Shown here piece after piece: positions 48,456 through 57,744 of a stretch of 64,000 bases of DNA. Origin of the DNA: Seonamhaeicola sp. (GTDB lineage: Bacteria > Bacteroidota > Bacteroidia > Flavobacteriales > Flavobacteriaceae); contig NZ_JANQJQ010000048.1 in the NCBI RefSeq assembly GCF_028281565.1, positions 62,001 to 126,000 of the forward strand. Reading direction: 5' to 3'. The notes beneath the pieces were generated by a model. That model was not told the origin of the DNA. It saw only the letters and a program-made list of their open reading frames with translations, and did no database searches. Both the position numbers and the translations under genes were made by a program. Each line of letters begins with the position of its first letter. Positions within the stretch are counted from its first letter, which is position 1.

Positions 48456-49565
48456 TTAGTGTAATTGTGCTTTCGTCTCTTTGATCACATTCAGGTAATC
48501 TTCGGTCAGGGCATTACCGTCAAAAAAGGTAACGCCTTTAGCTCCATTGTCTTTAGCCTGAAAGATGGCTTCTTTCAATTCGGCAGCCGATTGGAACGGC
48601 GGTAGATACAACCCGGTGTTAAGCCCTATAGACCTACCCTCAACATCACTTACACCTTGCTTTGTTGCGAACCCTATCCAATCGATCTCTTCATTGTAGA
48701 ACCCGTGGTAGATCATAGGATACACCTCATCAATATCCCATTTATCCCAGCGTTGCCTAACCATATGATCGGCCATTTCGGGGTAAGGAAATACAGCAGC
48801 GGTTAAGATCTTCCCATGTTTATGGGCAATATCATAAGCATCATCCACCATACGCTTCACACTGTTCAATCGAAACTGTTTCCATTCCATATCAATGGCT
48901 GTATTGGTACTGGCCCGAATATCCTTATGGTGCTTGGCTTCAAATGCACTTACACAAGCATCACAATAGCAAAAATCATATTCCGGGAGTTCTTCATCCT
49001 GTACCAGATTATACTTGGGCAACAACCCTATAGGCAGGAAAATATCAACATACCTGATATAATCCAGATGTACACTCTCTATGCCTTCCACTTTGGCCAG
49101 CCCTTCTACCAAACCCAGTATATGGTTTCTTGAAGCCTCCCGGTTCGGGCAAAGCCACTGATAGTAATCTACATAGGGCCTTGTATCAAAACAGGATTTA
49201 CCTTCTTTACTTACTGCGTACCATTCGGGATGTTGTAAGGCAATGGAATCTCCCGGGCGGTTCATGGTCATGATCCAGGCATGAACGCGAAGACCTTCGG
49301 CTTTAGCCAGAGGTGTAATTCTGCTTAAGATTACGGGATCGGTATTGGTATTTATTAAAACCTCATCCATCCCCGCTTGTGCATATTTTTTGAATTCGGC
49401 CGTATAATCGGCATCCGATTTGTCAGCATCGGCAGTAGTCCAGACTCCAAATTCAAAGGTTGGTTTTTGTTCTTCGGTCTTCTCAAGCTGTTCTTTTTTC
49501 ACTTTACCTGAACAGGCTACAATACTACAAAGTATTAATAAACATAAAATGCGTTTGATCATCAT
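48456..49565 (-). CDS. Putative GH10-like TIM-barrel lipoprotein of unknown specificity
   Basis: Encodes 369 residues with a lipoprotein signal (LCLLILCSIVACSGK). The rest reads as a (beta/alpha)8 barrel related to the glycosyl-hydrolase-like 10/DUF4015 group: FEFGVWTTADADK, GLRVHAWIMTMNRPGD, VEGIESVHLDYIRYVD (likely catalytic-face acids), LTAAVFPYPEMADHMV, DIDEVYPMIYHGFYNEE, and GAKGVTFFDGNAL. A cysteine-rich insert, DFCYCDACVSAFEAKH, may bind a metal. I see no GH18 DxxDxDxE motif and no GH85 pattern. It is the fifth gene of the seven-gene unit and a candidate for a missing glycan-cleaving step. Confidence 0.75.
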   Translation of the reverse strand: MMIKRILCLLILCSIVACSGKVKKEQLEKTEEQKPTFEFGVWTTADADKSDADYTAEFKKYAQAGMDEVLINTNTDPVILSRITPLAKAEGLRVHAWIMTMNRPGDSIALQHPEWYAVSKEGKSCFDTRPYVDYYQWLCPNREASRNHILGLVEGLAKVEGIESVHLDYIRYVDIFLPIGLLPKYNLVQDEELPEYDFCYCDACVSAFEAKHHKDIRASTNTAIDMEWKQFRLNSVKRMVDDAYDIAHKHGKILTAAVFPYPEMADHMVRQRWDKWDIDEVYPMIYHGFYNEEIDWIGFATKQGVSDVEGRSIGLNTGLYLPPFQSAAELKEAIFQAKDNGAKGVTFFDGNALTEDYLNVIKETKAQLH

Positions 49566-49575
49566 GATATAATTT

Positions 49576-50646
49576 TTATTTAGATATAAACTTGCCGTCT
49601 TCTTTTACAATCAGGGTACGTTGTGTAAAAGGGCTTTTAACGGTTATGTTCCACCCTGTACTATGGTTTTCTAATGTGGGTTTAATGGTGTGTCCGTCCA
49701 GTACCCGGTCTTTAACCTGTAACAAATCCAGGCTTTCAGCCCAGGCCTTATGGGTTTCCTTATGGGCTTTTTGAGCTCGATAGTATTCGTACAGATACCA
49801 TTTGATCCTTTCATCATTCGGAATATTGAACTGATCGGAATCTCCGGGCTGTTTTGGTGAAAAATACAGATAGCCCCAATGTTCAGGAACATGCATGTTG
49901 ATCACGCCCTGTGGAGACCATACCCAATTATACTCACTTAAATAATGTCCCGAAGCATCCTTTTTACGCTGGTATTTGCCATTGATAATACTATGTTGCC
50001 AATTCACCCGCGAAAAATTAATTCTCCAGAAGGTCCCTGCGGGTTCAATCTTATGATAGTAGCCTGTTTTAAATGCAGTCCATGGCAAAGCAATTTCAAG
50101 GGTCCAGCTTTGGTCTTCATCAGCTGGGTTATTCAGAGTGCCATCTACATGTACTGCCGACTTCAATCCTGTGATGTCCCAATCGTGTTTTATCGGGTTA
50201 CCCTTTTCTCTAAAAGGCTTGGTAATAAACAGGTCCCAGACCGTATTGAGAGCATTTATCTCAATTTCGTAATAATTATGGGTATCACCATCCGGATCAA
50301 TAAAGAGTTCGAAGTCGTTATTATAGAAAATGATGGTATCACGCTGTTTTAGATTCCCCCACACATGGGGCTCTTCCATTTTTGCCAACACATATAGATA
50401 GTCATCATCCCATAACATCTTCATATGGGTAGGATATTTTGGTGTTTTAACACCTTCTATATCTATAAAGCTGGTAGACCAACTAACATTTGACCAGGCC
50501 TGTTCATTGTCTATCCCATCAATCTCAAGCGGCTTGACCGTCTTGTAAGCCACATAGGATTTTGGCTCAGGGTTCTCAGACTGGGCACAACTGAGTACGG
50601 GTAAACACCCCAAAAGAACGATCCAGAAATTAAGCTTCAATTGCAT
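49576..50646 (-). CDS. CBM9-like carbohydrate-binding lipoprotein
   Basis: Encodes 356 residues with a lipoprotein-type leader (IVLLGCLPVLSCAQ). Residues about 35-235 form a CBM9-like sandwich: VKPLEIDGIDNEQAWSNVSW, MLWDDDYLYVLAKMEEP, NNDFELFIDPDGDTHNYYEI, WTLEIALPWTAFKTGY and NFSRVNWQH. Members of this group are surface or periplasmic sugar-binding proteins, with no catalytic residues expected. The C-terminal 100 residues have no recognised domain. It lies between the GH130 and the GH10-like genes with ten-base gaps on both sides, so it is clearly part of the operon. It may help hold the glycopeptide substrate. Confidence 0.85.
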   Translation of the reverse strand: MQLKLNFWIVLLGCLPVLSCAQSENPEPKSYVAYKTVKPLEIDGIDNEQAWSNVSWSTSFIDIEGVKTPKYPTHMKMLWDDDYLYVLAKMEEPHVWGNLKQRDTIIFYNNDFELFIDPDGDTHNYYEIEINALNTVWDLFITKPFREKGNPIKHDWDITGLKSAVHVDGTLNNPADEDQSWTLEIALPWTAFKTGYYHKIEPAGTFWRINFSRVNWQHSIINGKYQRKKDASGHYLSEYNWVWSPQGVINMHVPEHWGYLYFSPKQPGDSDQFNIPNDERIKWYLYEYYRAQKAHKETHKAWAESLDLLQVKDRVLDGHTIKPTLENHSTGWNITVKSPFTQRTLIVKEDGKFISK

Positions 50647-50656
50647 CTTCTAAAAA

Positions 50657-51637
50657 TTATAAACTGTTTTCTTTTGTAAATACCACGATCTCGTCCAAAT
50701 AACCAAAGGCCATAGCTACAACCGTATCGGCAGCACCATAGTATACGCATAACCTGTTTTGGTTAATATCATGTAACGCTGCACAGGGAAATACCACATT
50801 GGGCACATCCCCCACCTGTTCATAGGCAACCTGTGGTGCCAGTAAATAGGGTTGTGTTCTGTATTTGACCTTTTCCGGCTGATCTTTGTCCAGAATGGCT
50901 GCTCCCATGGCATAGCGAAATCCGTTACAGGTATTAATAACACCGTGATAGAGCATCAGCCAGCCTTCATCTGTTAAAATGGGAATGGGCCCCGCTCCTA
51001 TTTTGGTAGACTGCCACGCACTGTCCTCAAACGGCGTCACCTTCATAACACAGCGGTGTTCACCCCAATATTTCATATCAGGACTATAACTTATATAGAT
51101 ATCTCCGAAAGGCGTATGCCCGTTATCACTGGGCCTGCTCAACATGGCGTATCTGCCGTTTATCTTCTGAGGGAACAACACGCCATTCCTGTTAAACGGA
51201 AGAAAGGCATTTTCACACTGGTAAAAGGTTTTAAAATCAAAGGTGTATCCAATACCTATGGTTGGGCCGTGATACCCATTACACCAGGTGATCCAATAGC
51301 GGTCTTCTATAAAAACCACACGTGGATCGTACTTGTAATCCGATTGGATCATTTGGGTATTCCCGGGCTGCATGACGATTGGTTCATGGTCAATTTCCCA
51401 ATCAATACCATTCTTACTGAATCCTGCAAAAATATTCATTTGCACGGCCTTATTATCACACCTGAAAACACCTGCATAGCCATCTTCAAAGGGTACCACT
51501 GCACTATTAAAGATACTATTGGACGTTGGTATCTGGTCCCTCCGTATAATTGGGTTTTCAGAATACCGCCACATGATATCCGTACTTCCGGCGGGCCTCT
51601 CCTGCCAGGGCATAGTTATTATTTTACTATCAATCAT
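50657..51637 (-). CDS. GH130 beta-1,4-mannosyl-GlcNAc phosphorylase
   Basis: Encodes 326 residues without a signal peptide, so it is cytoplasmic. Segments include [36 protein letters not shown], the catalytic region [19 protein letters not shown] and [20 protein letters not shown]. Asp104 in YDPR lines up with the catalytic aspartate of the characterised N-glycan enzyme of this family from gut Bacteroidota. Such enzymes split Man-beta-1,4-GlcNAc with phosphate into mannose-1-phosphate and GlcNAc. It follows the sodium symporter by 23 bases, suggesting that the symporter imports the disaccharide. Mannosyl-glucose or mannan-oligosaccharide specificity remains possible. Confidence 0.92.
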   Translation of the reverse strand: MIDSKIITMPWQERPAGSTDIMWRYSENPIIRRDQIPTSNSIFNSAVVPFEDGYAGVFRCDNKAVQMNIFAGFSKNGIDWEIDHEPIVMQPGNTQMIQSDYKYDPRVVFIEDRYWITWCNGYHGPTIGIGYTFDFKTFYQCENAFLPFNRNGVLFPQKINGRYAMLSRPSDNGHTPFGDIYISYSPDMKYWGEHRCVMKVTPFEDSAWQSTKIGAGPIPILTDEGWLMLYHGVINTCNGFRYAMGAAILDKDQPEKVKYRTQPYLLAPQVAYEQVGDVPNVVFPCAALHDINQNRLCVYYGAADTVVAMAFGYLDEIVVFTKENSL

Positions 51638-51660
51638 TTAAGTTATTGATTATGGTTTGC

Positions 51661-53538
51661 CTAATTCGGTATTTTATTAACCTTATCAAGCCATGTAAAT
51701 TTAAGAATTATCGAAGTGATAATGAATAGTATCAGGGCTATAATAGCTTTATTATAATCCCTTATTACAAAATATATGGGCAACACGATCATACTGGACT
51801 GCCAAATAATACCTATGACACAATTCATCATATCCTTCCAAAAAGCGTGGTTCTTTGTAATGGAAGGGTCTTCCTTTTTCAATTCTTTATAGATCGTATG
51901 CCACCATCCCCAGGGACGTACATCTTTGTAAAACGATTTAAGCACCGTCATATCAGTAGGTTTACTCAGAAAGGTTCCTAAAAAGGATCCCAGGAGTGAT
52001 ACCCCAAAAATAATAGGGAACAAATAAATAGCATGTAATTGTGATAACTCATGCAAAGCACTGCCTTCAATAAAGTTTCCCTTGTTCTGATCAAGTATGA
52101 ATTGCAAAGTAGCAATTATAAGACCTGCCAGCATGCCCCAGAAATAGCCCCATCCATTAAAGCGCCACCAGACCCATTTCAGGAAATTGGCAGCCACATA
52201 ACCACCAAATAGCGCACTGGTGATCCACAGGGTCAGTGAGTTGATAGAGTTGGCAAAAAATCCCATGAACACACCAATACCTACTACCAGAAAAGAAGCC
52301 AAATGACTCACTTTTACATAGTGCCTGGGCGTGGCTTCGGGTTTAAAATATTTCTTATAAATATCGTTGACTATATAAGCCGGCCCGGCATTAACAAAGG
52401 CTGAAAAGGTAGACATAAAAGCAGCGAGTAATCCCGCCAGCAAAAGTCCTTTAATACCTATAGGTACATGAAAGTTAATCACTTTTGGCAATAAGATTTC
52501 TAAATCCTCTCCGCTAAGCAGGGCATCACCGTTCATTTCAGGACTTAAGGTAACCAATGCAATAACAACCACCGCAGCGATTAACAAATAGCGAGGAATA
52601 TATAGGATCAGGCTCGTAAAGCCACTCATATAAGCAGCTTCTTTTACCGTTTTTGTCGATAGAATTCGCTGTAGATCAAAACTGGGCACCGGTCCTGCAA
52701 TACTTGCAAAAAAACCTTTAAACAAGGTCATCCCTATAAAGGCACCAAACATCTTATAGCCTTCGGAATCGATCAGATCATTAAAGGCCTGATATTTTTC
52801 ACTCCAATGTGTTTCAAGTTCCCAGCCAAAGAAGATATTCTTCCATTCTTCCGAAATGACCGATCCGATCTCCACATCACTGATAGAGATAAACACATAG
52901 GCCGCAACCAATAAGCCGGCAATACACATGATACCGTACTGCAATACTTCGGTAGCCACCACAGAAAACATACCGCCTTTAATGGTATAAATCGTAGTAA
53001 GTAATATGATGATCAATGCGTAGGATTGCTCGGAAGTTAAAAGTTGCTGGGCTCCCAAATGCAGTGCCATGTCCCAGGGTAAAATAATGGCAATAAATTT
53101 CCCGACACCTTCAAAAAAGTAAGCGATAAAACCTATAGAGGATACAATGGCAAAAATAGCCACAATTATATGCGAAGCTCTTCCTGCGCGGTCATTGCCG
53201 AAACGTGTCAATATCCACTCGGAACCGGTCATTATATTGGACCGACGAATCCAAACGGCCAGAAACATCATAATAAATACCTGGTTCCATACAGGCCAGA
53301 GCCACATGAACATAAAACTCTTCACGCCGTATAAGAACAGAATACCAACCATCCAGGCGGTTCCGGAGACATCAAACATCCCCGAGCCATTACTCAAGCC
53401 AAGGAAATACCATTTTATGTTATTGCCTCCCAGGAAATAAGATTTAAGTCCTTTGGACGCCTTTTTAGAAACCCATATTCCAACGAAAAGCGTGAGAAGC
53501 AGATATACTAATATTATGGATGTATCAACGATACTCAT
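51661..53538 (-). CDS. Sodium:solute symporter (SSS family)
   Basis: Encodes 625 residues with about 14 membrane spans. It starts MSIVDTSIILVYLLLTLFVG. Typical family segments are SKGLKSYFLGGNNIKWYFLG, SGTAWMVGILFLYGVKSF, YTIKGGMFSVVATEVLQYG and FMSTFSAFVNAGPAYIVNDI. It would bring a sugar or small glycan across the inner membrane with sodium. Its start overlaps the stop of the upstream GH92 by four bases. The next gene is the GH130 phosphorylase, so the likely cargo is the Man-GlcNAc disaccharide or mannose. Cargo is inference from neighbours. Confidence 0.9.
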   Translation of the reverse strand: MSIVDTSIILVYLLLTLFVGIWVSKKASKGLKSYFLGGNNIKWYFLGLSNGSGMFDVSGTAWMVGILFLYGVKSFMFMWLWPVWNQVFIMMFLAVWIRRSNIMTGSEWILTRFGNDRAGRASHIIVAIFAIVSSIGFIAYFFEGVGKFIAIILPWDMALHLGAQQLLTSEQSYALIIILLTTIYTIKGGMFSVVATEVLQYGIMCIAGLLVAAYVFISISDVEIGSVISEEWKNIFFGWELETHWSEKYQAFNDLIDSEGYKMFGAFIGMTLFKGFFASIAGPVPSFDLQRILSTKTVKEAAYMSGFTSLILYIPRYLLIAAVVVIALVTLSPEMNGDALLSGEDLEILLPKVINFHVPIGIKGLLLAGLLAAFMSTFSAFVNAGPAYIVNDIYKKYFKPEATPRHYVKVSHLASFLVVGIGVFMGFFANSINSLTLWITSALFGGYVAANFLKWVWWRFNGWGYFWGMLAGLIIATLQFILDQNKGNFIEGSALHELSQLHAIYLFPIIFGVSLLGSFLGTFLSKPTDMTVLKSFYKDVRPWGWWHTIYKELKKEDPSITKNHAFWKDMMNCVIGIIWQSSMIVLPIYFVIRDYNKAIIALILFIITSIILKFTWLDKVNKIPN

Positions 53539-55799
53539 TCGGTGTCACTGTTTTTGATTAATCCCCAGTTCTTGTTAGGTTCGGGTCCCATAACCAAATG
53601 CAATGTGCCCCCATTCAGAATGTCCTGATGTGCAATGGATGTACCTTTGAGTGTTTCACCATTTAACGTAGCTTCCTGGATGTATATATTTTTGTTACTC
53701 AAATGTTCGGTTGTAATACTAAATTGTTTTTCAGAATTCGGAATATTGATCTGAACACTTTTAAAAAGCGGAGTCCCCAACTCATAGTGTCCGGATGCAG
53801 GATTTAAAGGATAGAATCCCATGGCGCTAAATACGTACCAGGCAGACATCTGCCCGCAATCTTCATTACCGCTCAGTCCGTTTGGCGTGGTATTGTATTG
53901 GGTATCCATAATATGCTTTGTCCAATACTGTGTACGCCAGGGTTTACCGGCATGATTGAACAAATAGGCTATATGGTGACTGGGTTCATTACCATGGGCA
54001 TACTGGCCGATAAGGCCGGAAATATCAGCAGAAATATTGTCCCCTGTAATTTCAGAAGATTCAGTAAATAACTGCTCCAGGCGCTGCGTAAATATAGATT
54101 CGCTGCCATGCATATCAATGAACGACTTTGTATCATGTGGTACAAACCAGCTATGTTGCCAGGCATTCCCTTCGGTATAATCGGTATGTTCCCGGTGATT
54201 GGAATATTTGGGATCAAAAGGGGTGTTCCAGGTTTTTCCATCATCTGCCTTTCCTCTCATAAATCCGTTTTCGGGATCAAACAGGTGTATATAGGCTTTA
54301 GAACGTTCCAGGAACATCTTGTAATCGTCTTCTTTACCAAGTGCTTTTGCCATCTGTGCCACGCACCAGTCATCAAAAGCATACTCCAAGGTAATGGTGA
54401 CCGATTCATCCAAAAGGTTGTAAGGTATATAGCCATATTCTTTATAGAAATTGAGTCCCCTGTCATCATTCATCATGGTGGTTTTCATGGCTTCAAAAGC
54501 CATGTTGGCATCAAACCCCCGAACGCCCTTAATATAAGCTTCTGCAATAACGGGAATGGAATGATAACCGGTCATAGTATTGGTCTCATTGGCGTAAAGT
54601 GTCCAAACCGGAAGCACACCCCGTCCTTTATAATATTCCAGCATGGAATTAATAATATCCGAAGTTTTATCAGGTTCGAGTAAGGTTAGTAGCGGATTTT
54701 CAGCCCTGAATGTATCCCAGAGCGAGAGGGTTGAATACGCGGTATAATTGTCAGCTGTAACAATACTATCATTTTCTTTTCTGAACTGGCCGTTCTTATC
54801 GCTATACGTTACCGGAGCTAACATGGTATGGTATAAAGCAGTATAGAATATAGTCTTAAGGGAATCCACATCTGTTTCAACCTGGATCTTCGATAAGTGA
54901 TCTTCCCATACTTCCTGAGCTTCCGCTTTAACCTGTTCGAAGTTGAATTGGTTTTTATAATCGAGATTCTCTTTGGCATTTTCAATACTTACCGAAGATA
55001 TGGCTACTTTAACTGCCAGATTATTGCCTTCATTTTCACCAAAGAACAACTGCGCCGAGGTTTTATCTGCTTCAACGCGTTTCTCATCTAATAGTTCATG
55101 ATTGGCGTGGAGGTTATAACCAGTTATAGGTTTGGAAAATTCTACTACAAAGAACACCTTTTGGTTCCGGGCCCAACCTTTACTGAAACGATAGCCACTC
55201 ACTGTATTTTCGTCCTCTATGTTAATGGACGTCTGTGTAGGGCTGTCCCAGTTTATGGCAAATCCCAGATCCATAACAACCGATTTCGGATCTTCTTCCA
55301 TAAACGTATAGTTGTGGAAAGCCGTACGCTGTGTAGAGGTTAACTCCACATTAATATCATGGTCCTTCAGGTACACCTGATAATATCCCGGAGCAGCTTG
55401 TTCCTGACTATGGCTGTAAACGGAACGGTATGCTATGTCATCTCTGGACTCGGGTTTTACAGTCAGATCCACTTTTTTATTTACCGGTATGATCAATATA
55501 TCGGTTAGATCCCCTATACCGGTTCCACTTAAATTCAAATGTGAAAACCCAACTAGCAAAGAATCCGAATAATGATAACCGGAACTCCAGTCCCAACCTC
55601 CAACACCATTAACGGGGCTTACCTGTAACATGCCAAACGGAACAGTTGCTCCGGGATAGGTATGACCGTGTCCGCCGGTGCCTATAAAGGGATTTACATA
55701 ATCAGTTATTAAGTCTGTATTGGCTTCCTTGTCCCTGTTAATCTGGTTACAACTAAACATAAGGACGGTCAGTAATGAAATTAAGGTAATGTTCTTCAT
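53535..55799 (-). CDS. GH92 alpha-mannosidase lipoprotein (canonical GTGxGD-type)
   Basis: Encodes 754 residues with a lipoprotein signal (MKNITLISLLTVLMFSC). Signatures: HTYPGATVPFGMLQVSP, LNLSGTGIGDLTDILIIP, YTEGNAWQHSWFVP with the presumed acid Glu, YAHGNEPSHHIAYLFNH, and GLSGNEDCGQMSAWYVFSAM. It shares the canonical pattern with the 46210-48447 enzyme and likely removes terminal alpha-linked mannose. It heads a tightly packed seven-gene unit: GH92, symporter, GH130, CBM9-like, GH10-like, GH92, glycosylasparaginase. Motif site E lies about 61 bases upstream, in the intergenic region shared with the divergent two-component genes. Confidence 0.94.
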   Translation of the reverse strand: MKNITLISLLTVLMFSCNQINRDKEANTDLITDYVNPFIGTGGHGHTYPGATVPFGMLQVSPVNGVGGWDWSSGYHYSDSLLVGFSHLNLSGTGIGDLTDILIIPVNKKVDLTVKPESRDDIAYRSVYSHSQEQAAPGYYQVYLKDHDINVELTSTQRTAFHNYTFMEEDPKSVVMDLGFAINWDSPTQTSINIEDENTVSGYRFSKGWARNQKVFFVVEFSKPITGYNLHANHELLDEKRVEADKTSAQLFFGENEGNNLAVKVAISSVSIENAKENLDYKNQFNFEQVKAEAQEVWEDHLSKIQVETDVDSLKTIFYTALYHTMLAPVTYSDKNGQFRKENDSIVTADNYTAYSTLSLWDTFRAENPLLTLLEPDKTSDIINSMLEYYKGRGVLPVWTLYANETNTMTGYHSIPVIAEAYIKGVRGFDANMAFEAMKTTMMNDDRGLNFYKEYGYIPYNLLDESVTITLEYAFDDWCVAQMAKALGKEDDYKMFLERSKAYIHLFDPENGFMRGKADDGKTWNTPFDPKYSNHREHTDYTEGNAWQHSWFVPHDTKSFIDMHGSESIFTQRLEQLFTESSEITGDNISADISGLIGQYAHGNEPSHHIAYLFNHAGKPWRTQYWTKHIMDTQYNTTPNGLSGNEDCGQMSAWYVFSAMGFYPLNPASGHYELGTPLFKSVQINIPNSEKQFSITTEHLSNKNIYIQEATLNGETLKGTSIAHQDILNGGTLHLVMGPEPNKNWGLIKNSDTE

Positions 55800-55859
55800 A
55801 CGCTTACTCTGGCTATTTAGTTTATAAAAATTTGTAATTTTGGTCGGACGAAAAATAAA

Positions 55860-55879
55860 TTTAGACGGATAACGTGTAA
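55860..55879. promoter_or_regulatory. PUL regulatory motif, site E (GH92 unit / two-component genes)
   Basis: Plus-strand core TTTAGACGGATAAC (55860-55873) matches the consensus with one change (C to A). It sits between the divergent GH92 unit (start 55799) and the LytS-like kinase gene (start 55924), about 45 bases from the latter. It could control the GH92 unit and also feed back on the regulators. An AT-rich stretch 26-33 bases after the core is a weak -7 candidate for the GH92 unit. Confidence 0.65.
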
Positions 55880-55923
55880 TTGAAGCTAAACGGCAAAAAA
55901 CGAAGTAATCGGTTCTTTTAAAT

Positions 55924-56985
55924 ATGAAATTTAATTCAAGTAAGTTATATCAAATCTCACTGTCTCACCATGTTATTTTCTGGTCTGTCTATTTTTTATT
56001 CAATACGTTTCGCTGGGGAAGCTATTTTAACGACTACGTGTATTCACTCCAAACCAATTTATTGGGCTTTCCTATACATATGGTTTTGTGTTATCTCAAT
56101 ATTTATGTATTGATGCCGAAATTGGTTTTTAAGAAGCGGTACCTCTCGTATGTTATTCTTTTACCAACCTGTATATTTTTAATGGTGCTGCTTAAATTTA
56201 ATCTCACCTATTTTTTAGTGAGTGAAGATGTCTGGCCTGAAGGTCCGGAGGTCATCAATCGTATTACGCTTAATTATACCATTGATATGATGATCGGTGA
56301 ACTTTATGTGATAACATTTGTCACCGCCATTAAGATCACACTTGATTTTTTGAAAGAGCATAAACGTGTAACCGACCTGGAAAAGGCACAGTTAGAGACC
56401 GAGCTCTTATTTCTAAAAGCGCAGATATCTCCGCACTTCTTTTTTAATACGCTAAATAATATTTATTCGTTGGCAGTTGAAAGGTCGAAAAAAACGCCTC
56501 AGATTATTCTCAAGCTATCGGAATTAATGCGTTATCTGCTTTATGAGACCAAGCACCGGCGTCAGTCTTTAGAAAAGGAAGTGCTCTGTATTCAAAATTA
56601 TCTCGACCTTGAACGCATACGTCATGGCGAATTATTAGAGGTCAATATGTCCATTTCCGGAGACATCAGAGGTAAAAAGATCGCCCCTATATTACTGTTA
56701 TCTTTTGTTGAAAATGCTTTTAAACATGGAGCCAATGCAAATATTGGTAAAGTAAAAATCGATATTAATTTTATGGTTCAAGAAGATTTTCTTTATTTTA
56801 CAATCTCTAACCCGAAGCCGACCCTAAGTAAAAACAACCAAAGTCAAAAGATAAGTTCCAGCGGTATCGGGATTGAAAATGTAAAGAAGCGACTTGCTCT
56901 GGGGTACAAAAAGAACGATTATAAATTGACTTTTAATACAGACGATGATCAATTCATTGTAGACCTGAAAATAAAAGTAGCATGA
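55924..56985 (+). CDS. LytS/YehU-type membrane sensor histidine kinase
   Basis: Encodes 353 residues. Four membrane spans occupy about residues 12-145 (HVIFWSVYFLFNTF, LQTNLLGFPIHMVLCYLNIY, YVILLPTCIFLMVLLKF, MIGELYVITFVTAIKI). A short coiled linker and a His_kinase domain follow. The phosphoacceptor is likely His171 in LKAQISPHFFFNTLNNIYSL. The ATPase part has LLLSFVENAFKHGAN and SSGIGIENVKKRL. It has no extracytoplasmic sensor domain, so the signal may be sensed in the membrane. Its stop overlaps the start of the LytTR regulator by four bases. Being embedded in the locus, it is the likely sensor for the glycan or its breakdown products. Confidence 0.93.
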   Translation: MKFNSSKLYQISLSHHVIFWSVYFLFNTFRWGSYFNDYVYSLQTNLLGFPIHMVLCYLNIYVLMPKLVFKKRYLSYVILLPTCIFLMVLLKFNLTYFLVSEDVWPEGPEVINRITLNYTIDMMIGELYVITFVTAIKITLDFLKEHKRVTDLEKAQLETELLFLKAQISPHFFFNTLNNIYSLAVERSKKTPQIILKLSELMRYLLYETKHRRQSLEKEVLCIQNYLDLERIRHGELLEVNMSISGDIRGKKIAPILLLSFVENAFKHGANANIGKVKIDINFMVQEDFLYFTISNPKPTLSKNNQSQKISSSGIGIENVKKRLALGYKKNDYKLTFNTDDDQFIVDLKIKVA

Positions 56986-57692
56986 AAATTAAATGCCTGA
57001 TTATTGATGATGAACCGTTGGCGGTAAATGTTATTAAGAATTACCTCGAGCAAATAGACGATGCTGAGTTGTCAAATACCTTTAACAATGCCATAGACGG
57101 GCTTAATTATCTAAAGAATAACAGCGTTGATGTCATCTTTCTCGATATCAATATGCCTGTGCTTGACGGACTTGGTTTTATTAAAAGCCTGGAAAACCCT
57201 CCTTTGCTCATTATCACCAGTGCTTATGATGAATATGCCATAGAAACCTATGAACTGGATGTTCTGGATTACCTGGTTAAACCGGTTGAATTCCCCAGGT
57301 TTATGAAGGCATTTAATAAGGTGCATCGTCGTTTGGGCATTAAAAAAGCGTCTCAGGATAAGCTTAACGAACGCCCCTACCTGTTCATTAAGATAGACAA
57401 GAAGAAAATGAAAAAGATCTTCCTGGATGAGATCCTGATCATTGAATGTTTAAAGGATTATTTGAAGATCAACACCACCACCGGGAAATATATTGTGCAC
57501 AGTACGCTATCTGATTTCACCAATTTATTACCCGCCAGGAATTTCATTAGAATCCATCGTTCCTATACCGTGGCTATTGATAAGATTGAAGCTGTGGAAG
57601 GCAACAGTGTTGAAATAGATGGACTTCGTTATGTTATCGGGCGTTCCTACATCGATCAGGTTAAGGGCAAAATCCTGAATTCCACAACCTGA
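56982..57692 (+). CDS. LytTR-family response regulator
   Basis: Encodes 236 residues. The receiver domain (about 1-120) has IIDDEPLA and phosphoacceptor Asp55 in VIFLDINMPVLDG; DYLVKPVEFPRFMKAF supplies the conserved Lys-Pro. The C-terminal LytTR DNA-binding domain (about 132-234) has KIFLDEILIIECLKDYLKI, FIRIHRSYTVAIDKIEAVEG and IGRSYIDQVK. LytTR proteins bind two short direct repeats about 21 bases apart. Motif site C has exactly this layout, and five related single sites precede the other units, making this protein the best candidate for the locus-wide activator. It is coupled to the kinase gene and converges on nagB. Confidence 0.93.
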   Translation: MKIKCLIIDDEPLAVNVIKNYLEQIDDAELSNTFNNAIDGLNYLKNNSVDVIFLDINMPVLDGLGFIKSLENPPLLIITSAYDEYAIETYELDVLDYLVKPVEFPRFMKAFNKVHRRLGIKKASQDKLNERPYLFIKIDKKKMKKIFLDEILIIECLKDYLKINTTTGKYIVHSTLSDFTNLLPARNFIRIHRSYTVAIDKIEAVEGNSVEIDGLRYVIGRSYIDQVKGKILNSTT

Positions 57693-57744
57693 TCACCTCA
57701 GTTGCAATACGTAGATAAAAACTTGATATTTTTTGAGCCCTACT

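Noticed and set aside
48456-49565. Assignment of the GH10-like lipoprotein as a GH18 or GH85 endoglycosidase
   Set aside because: No DxxDxDxE motif or GH85 pattern is visible; only a TIM-barrel of the GH10-like/DUF4015 type can be supported.
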